45,770 bases of DNA from Paenibacillus camerounensis (GCF_000723885.1 NZ_CCDG010000036.1:1-45770), one strand, 5' to 3'; positions 24,503 through 34,220 are shown, numbered from the stretch's first letter. Notes: a model not told the origin generated them from the letters alone. Translations and numbers: made by a program.

Positions 24503-25273
24503 TCAATAGGAAGAGTTAGCCATGATCTGCTTCAGCTTCTCAGTGGCCCGCTTCTGAATCCGTGACACACTCATTTGCGACACGCCCAGCTTCTGGGCAA
24601 TAGCCCGCTGGGATTGGCCGTCCTGGAATGCAAGCAGCAGCACCTGCTGCTCCTGTTCCTTGAGTTGGCCCAGCGCCTGCTGGAGATCCATCCGCTTTTC
24701 AACGGTTTCATAGTCATTGGCGTCAGAACTGATCAACTCGCCGAGTGTAGCGCCTGTATCCTCCTGGGAGAGCGGCGAATCAAGCGACACGTAATGGTAG
24801 CATTCTCTGCCGGCCAGCACTTCAACAGTTTCTTCCACGGTAAGATCAAGATAATGGGCTATTTCCTCTACAGCGGGCGAACGCTCCAGCCTGATGGTTA
24901 GCTCATCAATAGCCTGCTGGACAAGCGCCCCCTTCTCCTTGATTCGTCTCGGAACCTGTATGTACCAGGATTTATCCCGCAGGAAGTTCTTCATATGACC
25001 GATCATACTCTTCATTGCATACGGCTCAAAGGGAATTCCCAGACTGATGTCGTATTGTTGAAGCAGTCGAATCAGCGCCATCTGTCCTACCTGGTACAGA
25101 TCTTCATAGAGGTCGGGACGGTTGCGGGCAATTTTGCCTGCCGCCATCTTGACCATAGGTTCGTATTTGCGGATCAGTACAGTAGCAATTTCATTATCTT
25201 TGGTCTGCTGGTATTCCCAGATCAGACTTACCGCTTCGTTCATGGACTCTGGGGGAGTCACTTTGTCACTCAT
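24503..25273 (-). CDS. sigB: General stress sigma factor SigB
   Basis: A 256-residue group-3 sigma factor. Region 2 is present as YEDLYQVGQMALIRLLQQYD and FEPYAMKSMIGHMKNFLRDKS. Region 3 is IQVPRRIKEKG. Region 4 ends with QRAIAQKLGVSQMSVSRIQKRA, the -35-binding helix-turn-helix. The identification as SigB rather than SigF/G rests on the rsbV-rsbW genes directly upstream and the two-component genes before them. Its ATG overlaps the rsbW stop (ATGA). No rsbX phosphatase follows; the gene ends at a terminator. Confidence 0.93.
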   Translation of the reverse strand: MSDKVTPPESMNEAVSLIWEYQQTKDNEIATVLIRKYEPMVKMAAGKIARNRPDLYEDLYQVGQMALIRLLQQYDISLGIPFEPYAMKSMIGHMKNFLRDKSWYIQVPRRIKEKGALVQQAIDELTIRLERSPAVEEIAHYLDLTVEETVEVLAGRECYHYVSLDSPLSQEDTGATLGELISSDANDYETVEKRMDLQQALGQLKEQEQQVLLLAFQDGQSQRAIAQKLGVSQMSVSRIQKRATEKLKQIMANSSY

Positions 25274-25722
25274 ACTTTCTCCTCGCTAAAATTAAGCCGC
25301 TTTGTCAGGGTAACGACCGTCCCTCTCCCAGCTTCACTCACGACGCTAACATCATCCATGAGTGCCTGCATAAGATAAAAGCCCAGTCCGCCTACCTCAA
25401 CATCATTCAGCTCTTTGTCATGCAGCGTCATGCGCGGTTCAGGTGAACCCACTCCGTCAAAGCTCTCCCCCTCGTCTTTGACAGTGATGGACAAGGCACT
25501 TGTCCCCACTTCGAAAATTACATCTACAAGCCCGTCTTCCTGGCCGTATGCGTACAATACGGAGTTGTTACAGGCTTCCGATACGGCTACCTTCATATCC
25601 TCAATATCCTCGTAGGTAAAACCCATTTTTGAGGCAATTCCATATAAATTCAGTCTGACGATATCGACATATTCTGCGCTGGCGGGTAACTGAAGAACTA
25701 CTTTTTGCACGTCATCACTCAT
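25270..25722 (-). CDS. rsbW: Anti-sigma-B factor and serine kinase RsbW
   Basis: 150 residues, a GHKL-type serine kinase. The N-box is DMKVAVSEACNNSVLYAY, the G1 box VKDEGESFD and the G2 box EVGGLGFYLMQALMDDV, all intact. RsbW binds SigB in unstressed cells and inactivates RsbV by phosphorylating it; dephosphorylated RsbV releases SigB. ATG 25722 (MSDDVQKVV) fits the family start; a longer frame to 25767 overlaps rsbV. It sits 19 nt after rsbV and overlaps sigB. Confidence 0.93.
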   Translation of the reverse strand: MSDDVQKVVLQLPASAEYVDIVRLNLYGIASKMGFTYEDIEDMKVAVSEACNNSVLYAYGQEDGLVDVIFEVGTSALSITVKDEGESFDGVGSPEPRMTLHDKELNDVEVGGLGFYLMQALMDDVSVVSEAGRGTVVTLTKRLNFSEEKV

Positions 25723-25741
25723 CCTTGTTTCGATCCTTTCC

Positions 25742-26080
25742 TTAGTGGGAGTTCTCTTGGGGGGCAAAAAACTTGGAAATACCAGTCATATCAAACAGCT
25801 TCTGAATCTGAGGCGGAACTTCCTCAACCGTAAATTTAACATCCATTCCGTGTCTTGCCTTGAGAATCGAGAGCAGAATACCAATACCTGTGCTGTCGAT
25901 ATATTTTAAATCCTTAAGATTAATAACGAGATCCAGTCCCGTGTCTCCCACAAGCGGCTCCATGACCAGACGGAAATCCGGAGCGACTGACAAATCTAGC
26001 TCTCCAATCAGATAAACCGTACATACATTGCCTTCAGTTTCGGTCTTTGCGTGGAATTTTTCGCTTTTATGTGTATTCAT
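25742..26080 (-). CDS. rsbV: Anti-anti-sigma factor RsbV
   Basis: 112 residues, one STAS domain. The phosphorylation site is Ser63 in DLKYIDSTGIGILLS, and the N-terminal strand TVYLIGELDLSVAPDF is typical. Phosphorylated RsbV is inactive; a PP2C phosphatase, here probably the product of 32480-33649, restores it so that it titrates RsbW. AGGAGA lies 8 nt before ATG 26080, and a SigB-like promoter precedes it. That gives rsbVW-sigB its own autoregulated promoter within the larger operon. Confidence 0.93.
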   Translation of the reverse strand: MNTHKSEKFHAKTETEGNVCTVYLIGELDLSVAPDFRLVMEPLVGDTGLDLVINLKDLKYIDSTGIGILLSILKARHGMDVKFTVEEVPPQIQKLFDMTGISKFFAPQENSH

Positions 26081-26116
26081 AGACAATCTCTCCTGATTAA
26101 ATGTTTTCTTTACCAA

Positions 26117-26142
26117 TAACCCTAAAGGCATAGTGTTGAAAC
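26117..26142 (-). promoter_or_regulatory. SigB-dependent promoter of rsbV-rsbW-sigB
   Basis: The minus strand reads GTTTCA (26137-26142), a 14-nt spacer and GGGTTA (26117-26122), close to the SigB consensus GTTTAA-N12-15-GGGTAT. It lies between the stop of the hybrid kinase gene (26184) and the rsbV start. Confidence 0.75.
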
Positions 26143-26183
26143 AAAACATGCACAATCCGCAGCAGGTAATTCCTGGGCGTCCG

Positions 26184-27848
26184 TTAAAACAGTGAGGCAT
26201 TCCGTTCAATTAGCGTACTGTCATGGACTTCATGACGGCTGATAATTTGTTTGATGCTGCTCAGCTTCAGCGGCTTGCTGATGTAACCGTCCATTCCCGC
26301 AGCCTTACAGCGGGTCTGAATGCCCTCCATGACGTTAGCTGTCATAGCAATGATAACCGTCTTCTCAGCTCCCAGACTGCTGCCTGCGCGGATTCTGGTT
26401 GTCGCTGTGAGACCGTCCATTACCGGCATCTGCAGGTCCATAAATATATATTCATAGCAATTCTGCGCGGCAAGTTCTACCGCCTGGCTTCCATCCTCGG
26501 CTATATCGGCGCTGTAGCCCAGCTTATCCAGCATACTGACCATCAGCCGCTGATTAATCGGATGGTCGTCTACCACAAGCACCTTTTTGTGCATCCGATC
26601 CTTGTTAATCTCCCCGTGCGGCTCTTCAGCCTGAAAGCCTCTGGCAAGCTCATCCTCAGGCATTGCGGCCTGAATGGTGAATACAAAGGTTGCCCCCTTC
26701 TCCTCCATCGATTCAACGCGGATCTCACCGCCCATCATTCCGACAAGAGATTTGCATATTGCCAGCCCCAGACCCGTTCCGCCATATTTCCGTGTCATAG
26801 AGGAATCAAGCTGGGAGAACGGCTGGAACAGCCGGTCGCATTTTTCCGGAGAGATGCCGATACCTGTATCCTTGACAGTAAATTCCACCATTAGCTGTCC
26901 ATCAGCACCGGAGGCGCGCGAGGCTACCAGATATACACCGCCCTGGTTGGTGAATTTCACCGCATTAGCCACCAGATTAATCAGCACCTGGCGCAGCCGG
27001 GCCATATCCCCATAGATTAGCTTAGGCAGATTCTGGTCGATAAAATAAGCCAGCTCCAGGTTTTTCTTGCCTGCCTCGGCAGAGAACAGACTGAATACCT
27101 CCTGGATCGTACCCTGAAGCTCAAACAGCTGCTCCTCCATCTCCATTTTTCCGGATTCCATTTTGGTGAAGTCCAGAATATCATTGATTACGGTAATGAG
27201 CGTATCTGCGCTTTTACGGATAATCTCCGTATATTCCTTCTGTTCAGGAGCGAGCTCTGTCTCCATCAGCAGGTCAATCATGCCCACAACACCGTTCATC
27301 GGCGTGCGGATTTCATGGCTCATCATCGCCAGGAATTCTGTCTTGGCATTGGCGGCAATTTCTGCGGCCTCCTTAGCCTTGACCAGCTCTCCGTTGATCT
27401 TTTCCAGCTCCTGCGTCTTTTGCTGCAGCAGCATGGACTGCATCTGATGCTTCTTATTGGTGAGATGCATATTGACGAAGCCTTCAATTTTGGACTTGAG
27501 AATCTGCGGGATGAAAGGCTTAACCATATAATCAATTGCACCCGCAGAATATCCGGCAAACAGATGCTCTGCCTCTTTGCTGTTGGCCGAGATGAAAATA
27601 ATCGGGATATCCTTGGTCTTTTCTCTGGCCTTGATTAACTTGGCGGTCTCAATTCCGTCCATACCCGGCATCTGTACATCCAGAACAATAACAGCGAATT
27701 CATATCTCAATAAGCTCCGCAGTGCTTCTTCACCGGAATTTGCTTTGATAAGCTTATAATGCTGGCTCTCAAGCACGGCTTCCAGTGCCAGCAGATTTTC
27801 AGGACGGTCATCAACAAGCAGTATATGAACCGGTTCTTGAACCCCCAT
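26184..27848 (-). CDS. REC-histidine kinase-REC hybrid (soluble)
   Basis: 554 residues, no membrane segment. Receiver 1 covers residues 6-122 (phosphoacceptor Asp57, [11 protein letters not shown]). A helical linker leads to HisKA (His178 in [15 protein letters not shown]), HATPase with [18 protein letters not shown] (about 357-374), and receiver 2 at 421-540 (Asp471, [11 protein letters not shown]). Lacking an input domain other than REC, it probably relays phosphate from another kinase or is tuned by one. Its place between the CheR gene and rsbV ties it to SigB control. The ATG follows AGGAGGGG. It is an extra component relative to the RsbK-RsbM-RsbY set I know from Bacillus cereus. Confidence 0.9.
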   Translation of the reverse strand: MGVQEPVHILLVDDRPENLLALEAVLESQHYKLIKANSGEEALRSLLRYEFAVIVLDVQMPGMDGIETAKLIKAREKTKDIPIIFISANSKEAEHLFAGYSAGAIDYMVKPFIPQILKSKIEGFVNMHLTNKKHQMQSMLLQQKTQELEKINGELVKAKEAAEIAANAKTEFLAMMSHEIRTPMNGVVGMIDLLMETELAPEQKEYTEIIRKSADTLITVINDILDFTKMESGKMEMEEQLFELQGTIQEVFSLFSAEAGKKNLELAYFIDQNLPKLIYGDMARLRQVLINLVANAVKFTNQGGVYLVASRASGADGQLMVEFTVKDTGIGISPEKCDRLFQPFSQLDSSMTRKYGGTGLGLAICKSLVGMMGGEIRVESMEEKGATFVFTIQAAMPEDELARGFQAEEPHGEINKDRMHKKVLVVDDHPINQRLMVSMLDKLGYSADIAEDGSQAVELAAQNCYEYIFMDLQMPVMDGLTATTRIRAGSSLGAEKTVIIAMTANVMEGIQTRCKAAGMDGYISKPLKLSSIKQIISRHEVHDSTLIERNASLF

Positions 27849-27865
27849 AGGCCCCTCCTATCCCG

Positions 27866-28735
27866 TTATTGATTTTTACGGTATATTTTTTCAACTCTGT
27901 CCAGGGGCTCGTAGCCGTTGCTAAACCTGGTGAAATGAATAGATTCCTTTGAGCCGAGCACCAGTACACCGAAACGGCTTAGGCTTTCATAAAACAGCCC
28001 GTGCACGTGGTCGCGGAGCTCATCGTTGAAATAAATCATTACGTTACGGCAAAAAATAACATTAAACTCATTAAACGATGTATCCGTCGCCAGATTATGC
28101 TCGGCGAAAATAATGTTTTTGCGCAAAAACGGCTGCAGGATTACTGAATTATATTTTGCAGTGTAATATTCGGAAAAAGCGCGGGTTCCGCCCGCCTCCA
28201 TATAGTTCTTGGTGTATTGCTTCATTCTGCCGATCTCGTATACCCCTTCTTTGGCCTGCTGCAGGGAACGCGCATTCATATCCGTTGCATAAATACGCGC
28301 TTTATCATACAGCCCCTCCTCGTGCAGCAGAATCGCCATCGAATATACCTCTTCGCCGGTCGAGCAGCCCGCATGCCAAATTCTGATGTACGGATAGGTA
28401 CGCAGCAGCGGGATGACCTTCTGGCGGAAGGTTAAGAAAAGACCCGGATCACGGAACATTTCCGTAACAGGAATAGAAAGGCTGTATACAAAACGTTCAA
28501 AGCAGGCACGGTCATGCAGAACCTTCTCCTGAAGCGCGGATATGGTAGGTACATTCTCGGCATGGACATGATGCCAGATGCGCCGCTTCAGCGAAGGCAG
28601 TGCATAGTTTCTGAAATCATATCCGTACAAGCGGTGCACGCCGCTGAGCAATAATTCAATTTCAATCTGCTCCAGCTCCTGCCCGCTTCCCGTATTCCCC
28701 GTTTGTTCATCATATCCCCGTTCCATCGCTGTCAT
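27866..28735 (-). CDS. CheR-type protein methyltransferase (RsbM-like)
   Basis: 289 residues. The N-terminal helical CheR domain (YDFRNYALPSLKRRIWHHV) is followed by the SAM-binding fold: IRIWHAGCSTGEEVYSMAILL (motif I), IYATDMNARSLQQAKEGVY, and FNVIFCRNVMIYFN before the final strands. CheR enzymes methylate receptor glutamates. In Bacillus cereus the homologue RsbM methylates the hybrid kinase RsbK and dampens SigB activation. The neighbouring 1219-residue kinase is the obvious substrate candidate; no CheB esterase is in the window. ATG 28735 has AGGGA 5 nt upstream; longer frames run into the preceding gene. Confidence 0.88.
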   Translation of the reverse strand: MTAMERGYDEQTGNTGSGQELEQIEIELLLSGVHRLYGYDFRNYALPSLKRRIWHHVHAENVPTISALQEKVLHDRACFERFVYSLSIPVTEMFRDPGLFLTFRQKVIPLLRTYPYIRIWHAGCSTGEEVYSMAILLHEEGLYDKARIYATDMNARSLQQAKEGVYEIGRMKQYTKNYMEAGGTRAFSEYYTAKYNSVILQPFLRKNIIFAEHNLATDTSFNEFNVIFCRNVMIYFNDELRDHVHGLFYESLSRFGVLVLGSKESIHFTRFSNGYEPLDRVEKIYRKNQ

Positions 28736-28820
28736 CGTTATCCCTGCTCCCTTGCTTGCTTCCGTATTTCCGGACTGGTTAATTTTCACTTTCTGTAATG
28801 CTATTACCCCAATAATCGGC

Positions 28821-31800
28821 TTACGAATACAGCCATACACGCATTAGGGAAAGAAGCTGATCGTTACTTATCGGCTTCTTCATATAATCGGAGGCTCCGG
28901 CCTCAATACACTTCGCCCGGTCCTCCTTCATCGCCTTCGCAGTGAGTGCAATAATCGGCAGCTTCTGATACTGCGGCATCTCGCGAATCCGGCGCATCGC
29001 CTCGTATCCGTCCATTTCCGGCATCATCATATCCATGAGCACGAGGTCAAAATCATTGTGCTCAACCAGCAGATCAAGGGCCTCCCGGCCGTTCTCGGCA
29101 AACTTCACTTCCATATGGTAGCCTTCCAGCACGCTGGATAGAGCAAAGACATTACGGATATCATCATCGACGAGCAGTATCTTCTTCCCGTCGAAGAGCT
29201 CCTCCTTATTGTGCAGCTTTTGCAGAATTTTACGCTTGTCTTCAGGCAGATTGGCTTCTACCCGGTGCAGGAACAGCGTTGTCTCATCTAGCAGCCGCTC
29301 CGGAGAACGGACATCCTTAATGATTATGGATTCTGCATATTTACGCAGCTGTGTCTCTTCCTTGCTGTCCAGGTCCTTGCCTGTATAAATAATAATCGGC
29401 AGATCATTAAGTTCCTCATCGTCACGGATCTGGTCCAGCAGCTCAAAGCCGGTCATATCTTCCAGCATGAGGTCAAGCACCATACAGTCATACCGCTGCT
29501 TACGCAGCTCGCTGAGGGCTTCCTCACCGGTCGACACCGCCGTAATCGCAACATCGTCGTGACCGATCAGCTCCATAATGGAGCGCCGCTGAATCTCATC
29601 ATCCTCAACGATCAGAAGATGCTTAAGGGTACTGGCGGTATAGTTCTCAATCTGCGAGAAGGCCCGGTCCAGCGCCTGTCTGGAGGACGGCTTCTTCAGG
29701 TACGCCATTGCACCCATCATCAGCCCCTGCTTCACTTCATCATTAACAGAGATGACATGCACAGGAATATGGCGGGTCTGTGAGACGCTCTTCAGCTCTC
29801 TTAGAATCGACCACCCGTCCATAACAGGCAGCTGGATGTCAAGGATAATTGCGTCAGGCAGGAAGGACTTGGCCATCTGCAGCCCGGTATCCCCCTGCAG
29901 CGCAACCAGGCCTTTAAAACCGCGGCCGCGGGCCATCCCGAGCAGAATTTTGGCAAAGCTGTCATCATCCTCAATAATCAGGATGACCTTGTCTTCTGCC
30001 TGAAGTCCCTCACGGTCATCTTCAACGATTGCCGGGTTTAGCGGCACAGGAACGGCTTCATCTGTTCCGGCAGACTGCTGGCTCTCGGAGTATTCGGCCG
30101 GGGAATAGGAGGACGCCGCTTCCACAGCCCCCGGAAGCAGACTGTAATGCCCCTTAACCGGCAGGTAGAGGGTAAATACACTTCCCTGGCCTTCACGCGA
30201 CTCCAAACCTATAGCGCCGCCCATCAGACGGGCAAGCTCACGGCTGATCGAGAGCCCAAGGCCAGTTCCTCCATATTTACGGCTGGTTGTGCCGTCCACC
30301 TGCTGGAATGCCTCGAAGACAATCTCCGTCTTGTCTGAAGGAATACCAATGCCGCTGTCTTTAACAGCAATGGCTACATATTCGAAGTCATCCGGCAGGA
30401 AGGAAGGCAGGCGTCCAGGTTCAGCACGGCTGATTGAGAATTCCACGAAGCCTTCACTCGTAAATTTGAAGGCGTTAGACAGCAGATTGCGCAGAATCTG
30501 CTTCAGCCGGTGACTGTCTGTATACAGGCTGTCCGGCAGCGGCTCATCAAAGGCTAAACGCAGAGACAGCCCTTTCTTGGCTGCCTGCGGCGCAAAGTTC
30601 TGCTTCACAAAGGTCTTAAGCTCCGTTATCGGAATGTCTTCGTAATTCAGCTCCATCTTTCCGGCATCCACCTTGGACAGGTCAAGGATCTCGTCAATCA
30701 TCTTCAGCAGATCGGCACCGGACATATAAATCGTATGGGCAAACTCCACCTGTTTCTCCGAAAGGTTGCCTTCCTTGTTCTCTGTAAGCAGCTGGGATAG
30801 GATCAGCAGGCTGTTGAGCGGGGTCCGCAGCTCATGGGACATGTTCGCCAGAAACTCTGACTTATATTTCCCCGTAACGGCAAGCTGCATAGCCTGCTTC
30901 TCCAGCTGGAGGCGGGCCTGCTCAATTTCATCCTTCTTCTCCTCGACCTCCTGCACCTGCTCCTCAAGGGCACGAGTTTTGGCGACCAGTTCTGTATTGA
31001 AATGCTCCAGCTCACCCTGCTGCCGCTGCAGCAGCTCTTCGGAGCGCTTCAGCGCATCGGTCTGCTCCTCCAGGTTCTCATTGGAACGGCGCAGCTCCTC
31101 CTGCTGGGTCTGCAGCTCCTCTGACTGGCACTGCAGCTCCTCCGTAAGCGCCTGTGATTCACGAAGCAGATCCTCAACAGCCATTCTGCGGATAATATTA
31201 TTCAGTATAATACCGAGATTATTTGCCAGCTGGTGCAGAAGTTCATTCTGCAGCATAGTAAACGGTGTAAAGGAGGCAAACTCGAGCACACCAAGAACTT
31301 CATCCTCAAACAATACAGGATAAATAAAGATATGGTCCGGATGCGCATCCCCAAAGCCCGAAGAGACATTAATATAATCATGAGGCGCCTTTTCAAGCTT
31401 GAGCGGCATCTTGTCCAAGGCACATTGTCCGACGAGGCCCTGGCCTACATCAAAGTACTCTTTAAGACCGTCCTCGGCATCTCCGGCATAAAAGGCACTT
31501 GCCAGCAGCCGGTTAGGATTATGGAGGTCTTTAAGGTATAGCGCCCCGTATTGTGCTCCCAGCACAGGAGTGAATTCACTAATGAAAGTCTGAGAGACCC
31601 GGTCCAGTGAGCCCACCCCGCGCAGCAGCTCCGTCACACGCGCGATATTTCCATTAAGCCAGGCCTGATCGCTCTGCGCCTGGGTATAAGCCTGCTCCAG
31701 CTGCTGCTTCTGCTCGATATCCCCGGCCATCTTTTGAAAGACACGGGCTACATCACCGATCTCATCCTTCGAGTTCACCTTAATCCGGCGGATCGCACGC

Positions 31801-32480
31801 ATTTTACCGTTGCCGAAGCTGGTAATCATCATTGACACCACATTAAGCCCGCGCGTGATGCTGGGAATCACCCATAAAATAACCCCGAGCCCCAGCAGCA
31901 GTCCTACTACCATAATTAATGTCACCATCTGAATCGAACGGCCAGAAGCCTCCTGCGCCTGATTGGTCTCCTGCGTCATCAGGTTGGCGTTATAGTCCGA
32001 CAGGGCATTCAGGCTGTTAAGCATTTCGTTCTGGATGTCCTGTCCTTCAGCGTTACGGTAAGCATTGGCATTCTGGAAATAACCGGCTTCAAGCATCTTG
32101 ACCGCCTTGCTCTGGTAGTTCATATAAGCGGTATATGCACTTTCAATCCGGTTAAGTATTTGCAACTCATCAGCATTGGTAAGCGAGGCTTCAATAGTCT
32201 TCAGATGCCCGTCTGCCTTGACCACCTTATCCTCAAGCTCTGTCTTCTGAACCTCTACTGTTTCTACATCTGCATTCAGCATGGCCGTGGTCAGGATACG
32301 GGCCATATCATTAACTTCGCCCCGCAGCCCTGAGGAAGCACGTCCTTTATCATACCTTGCGGTAAAGCTGTCGAGCTGATCGCTCATATAATTAAGCCGA
32401 TCGTAGCCAATCATTGTTAATGCCAGCATAATGGCCAGTAACGCACTGAACCCGATTAGCAGCTTGGCTTTTATTTTCAT
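28821..32480 (-). CDS. Membrane hybrid sensor kinase with HAMP, GAF and three receivers (RsbK-like)
   Basis: 1219 residues. Membrane segment 1 (about 6-25), an extracytoplasmic helical sensor region (about 30-180, CHASE3/four-helix-like), membrane segment 2 (183-205), HAMP (206-258), GAF (about 285-425), and a long coiled coil (430-540). Then come HisKA with His549 (FLANMSHELRTPLNS), HATPase (GGTGLGLSISRELARLMGG), and receivers at about 833-948 (Asp881), 954-1070 (Asp1003) and 1100-1215 (Asp1150). All three keep the phosphoacceptor Asp and the conserved Lys. It probably feeds the REC-PP2C protein encoded just upstream, whose stop TAA overlaps this ATG (TAATG). The glutamate/glutamine-rich coiled coil is a plausible CheR methylation target. 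Confidence 0.9.
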   Translation of the reverse strand: MKIKAKLLIGFSALLAIMLALTMIGYDRLNYMSDQLDSFTARYDKGRASSGLRGEVNDMARILTTAMLNADVETVEVQKTELEDKVVKADGHLKTIEASLTNADELQILNRIESAYTAYMNYQSKAVKMLEAGYFQNANAYRNAEGQDIQNEMLNSLNALSDYNANLMTQETNQAQEASGRSIQMVTLIMVVGLLLGLGVILWVIPSITRGLNVVSMMITSFGNGKMRAIRRIKVNSKDEIGDVARVFQKMAGDIEQKQQLEQAYTQAQSDQAWLNGNIARVTELLRGVGSLDRVSQTFISEFTPVLGAQYGALYLKDLHNPNRLLASAFYAGDAEDGLKEYFDVGQGLVGQCALDKMPLKLEKAPHDYINVSSGFGDAHPDHIFIYPVLFEDEVLGVLEFASFTPFTMLQNELLHQLANNLGIILNNIIRRMAVEDLLRESQALTEELQCQSEELQTQQEELRRSNENLEEQTDALKRSEELLQRQQGELEHFNTELVAKTRALEEQVQEVEEKKDEIEQARLQLEKQAMQLAVTGKYKSEFLANMSHELRTPLNSLLILSQLLTENKEGNLSEKQVEFAHTIYMSGADLLKMIDEILDLSKVDAGKMELNYEDIPITELKTFVKQNFAPQAAKKGLSLRLAFDEPLPDSLYTDSHRLKQILRNLLSNAFKFTSEGFVEFSISRAEPGRLPSFLPDDFEYVAIAVKDSGIGIPSDKTEIVFEAFQQVDGTTSRKYGGTGLGLSISRELARLMGGAIGLESREGQGSVFTLYLPVKGHYSLLPGAVEAASSYSPAEYSESQQSAGTDEAVPVPLNPAIVEDDREGLQAEDKVILIIEDDDSFAKILLGMARGRGFKGLVALQGDTGLQMAKSFLPDAIILDIQLPVMDGWSILRELKSVSQTRHIPVHVISVNDEVKQGLMMGAMAYLKKPSSRQALDRAFSQIENYTASTLKHLLIVEDDEIQRRSIMELIGHDDVAITAVSTGEEALSELRKQRYDCMVLDLMLEDMTGFELLDQIRDDEELNDLPIIIYTGKDLDSKEETQLRKYAESIIIKDVRSPERLLDETTLFLHRVEANLPEDKRKILQKLHNKEELFDGKKILLVDDDIRNVFALSSVLEGYHMEVKFAENGREALDLLVEHNDFDLVLMDMMMPEMDGYEAMRRIREMPQYQKLPIIALTAKAMKEDRAKCIEAGASDYMKKPISNDQLLSLMRVWLYS

Positions 32481-33649
32481 TACAGTTCAGTTCCTTTCCC
32501 CAGCGTAATCCACACCAGGCATTTATCATCATCGCGCTCCACGTCAGGTTCGTCGATGAAGAATACATCCCGCATAGCCTTTTCATGCCATTCATGCCCG
32601 CTGTTGAGGTGTCCTGTCATGAATTTAAGCTGATCCTCCTGATCGCCTTCGGCCATTTCGAGCAGCCCGTCCGTGTAAAGAACCAAGTGGCCTTCCTCTT
32701 CATAGCTGAGACTCTGGGGTTCAATGTCAATCCGGTCAAACAAGCCGACGGGATGGCAGTTGCTTTCAAGAAGAACCGGCTCCTTGGCTCCGCCCTCAAA
32801 GAACAGCCCCGGCGGATGCCCGGCGTTCACGTAGTCGATCCGTTTGATCCGGGTATCAATAACCATATAAATGGCCGTAAAATAATACTGGACCAGCTGC
32901 TTCTCAATGTATAGCTGGTTGAATCTGCGGTTCAGCTCCTGAATGACCTTTTCGGGTTCTACATAGGTAGTCACCGTATCCTTCAGCACGGAAGCAAGGA
33001 ACATGCAAAATAGGGATGAAGAAATCCCGTGGCCCATCATATCGAGCAGAATAACAGCATATCTCCCGTCACCAAGCGGATACCAGGCATACAAATCACC
33101 GGCCAGCTCAAAGGAGGGCTGATAGATTGCATGTACCTCAAAGTCCTCTTCTTTAACCGGCAGGCTCAGCACAGCATTCTGCACGAGTGCGGCAAGCTTC
33201 AGTTCGTCCTGAATCCGCGTGTCCCGTTCCTTATGCCAGTCCTTCTCCCTCTTCAGACGCAGCGCCAGACGGATGCGGGCCATCAGTTCAACCTTATTAA
33301 TCGGTTTCGTAACATAGTCACCGGCTCCGGCATCAAGCGCTTCAGCCAGCTTTTTGGAATCGCCTACGGCGGTCACCATAATAATGGGAATATCCCGGAG
33401 ATGTTCATACTGCTGTACTACACGGCAAGCCTCAATACCGTCCATCTCCGGCATCATCATATCCAGCAGAATCAGATCCACATCCGAGGGACGCGGGCGC
33501 TGTGTATCATTCCCGGCACCAATGCCCAGAATCTTCAGCATTTCCTTCGCAGATGATGCTGTAATAAAGTTCCGGTAATCCTCCTTTTTCAGGATTTCCC
33601 GGATTATAATAACGTTGGTCGGATTATCGTCAACAATTAATATTTTCAA
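32480..33649 (-). CDS. REC-PP2C serine phosphatase (RsbY/RsbU-like)
   Basis: 389 residues. The receiver domain covers 1-125 (Asp63, ILLDMMMPEMDG; Lys in YVTKPINK). A coiled linker (about 125-160) leads to a SpoIIE/PP2C phosphatase domain, with metal-binding aspartates in ELAGDLYAW and LLDMMGHGISSSLF, then VNAGHPPGLFF and VLYTDGLLEM. In Bacillus cereus RsbY, with the same layout, is phosphorylated by RsbK and then dephosphorylates RsbV. The gene is first of the operon and the start is TTG, 6 nt after AGGTGA. Role as the RsbV phosphatase is inference from architecture and position. Confidence 0.9.
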   Translation of the reverse strand: MKILIVDDNPTNVIIIREILKKEDYRNFITASSAKEMLKILGIGAGNDTQRPRPSDVDLILLDMMMPEMDGIEACRVVQQYEHLRDIPIIMVTAVGDSKKLAEALDAGAGDYVTKPINKVELMARIRLALRLKREKDWHKERDTRIQDELKLAALVQNAVLSLPVKEEDFEVHAIYQPSFELAGDLYAWYPLGDGRYAVILLDMMGHGISSSLFCMFLASVLKDTVTTYVEPEKVIQELNRRFNQLYIEKQLVQYYFTAIYMVIDTRIKRIDYVNAGHPPGLFFEGGAKEPVLLESNCHPVGLFDRIDIEPQSLSYEEEGHLVLYTDGLLEMAEGDQEDQLKFMTGHLNSGHEWHEKAMRDVFFIDEPDVERDDDKCLVWITLGKGTEL

Positions 33650-33790
33650 GCATATTCACCTCTCCAGAATAGTGTAAGCCCGTAATCATCCCTCGTATTT
33701 CATCCTTTTATCATACGATATTTAAGCAGCCCTTTACCATCATTCTATAATTTGGAATATAAGGGTTTTATTGCTCCCGTATTCAACAAA

Positions 33791-33834
33791 GTAACCTCCA
33801 GCCCCACCACTACAATAGTGGAGCTGGAGGTTAC
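33791..33834 (-). terminator. Rho-independent terminator after the yflT-like gene
   Basis: A 12-bp outer stem (GTAACCTCCAGC / GCTGGAGGTTAC) has a nested CCACT/AGTGG hairpin and a TTTGTTG tract on the minus strand. It separates the stress gene at 33873 from the rsbY-like operon. Confidence 0.75.
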
Positions 33835-33872
33835 GCTATTGCGCTATAGTTCCGCCCTCCGGAAAACGGCGG

Positions 33873-34220
33873 TTATTGCGGATATTTCTTGGCAATTACA
33901 AGTACCTTGCCCGCATCAAGTTCTTTCTCATAAAATCCTGCCTCCGCGCTGCTGAAGCCAAGGGCTGTAATCTTGGAACGCAAGGCGTCCCCGCGCGATC
34001 GGAAGAGGTTGGCGATAGCGCCAAACAATCCTTCTTCACCTAAGCCGACCTCATTTGTGTCCGCCGCATCAACAATGCGGTTTTCCCGGTCCTGATCATG
34101 ACTGATAACATAAATGTTATCCTTCGTGTAGCCGCTGCTGCGCAGCCGGTTCACTTCTTCTATCGCCTGGACACCGTTCTCCAAAAGCTTGGCGTATGAC
34201 TGAGTGCCGATTGGACCCAT
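33873..34220 (-). CDS. General stress protein, YflT/GSP17M type
   Basis: A 115-residue soluble protein. The family pattern is a start strand, VQAIEEVNRLRSSGYTKDNIYVISHD, a middle helix GLFGAIANLFRSRGDALRSKITALGFS and an ending GKVLVIAKKY. Bacillus YflT/YdaG-type proteins are members of the SigB regulon; their biochemical role is not known. AAGGAAGG lies about 8 nt before the ATG. A SigB-like element (34290-34315) and a nested inverted repeat lie in its leader. Confidence 0.85.
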   Translation of the reverse strand: MGPIGTQSYAKLLENGVQAIEEVNRLRSSGYTKDNIYVISHDQDRENRIVDAADTNEVGLGEEGLFGAIANLFRSRGDALRSKITALGFSSAEAGFYEKELDAGKVLVIAKKYPQ

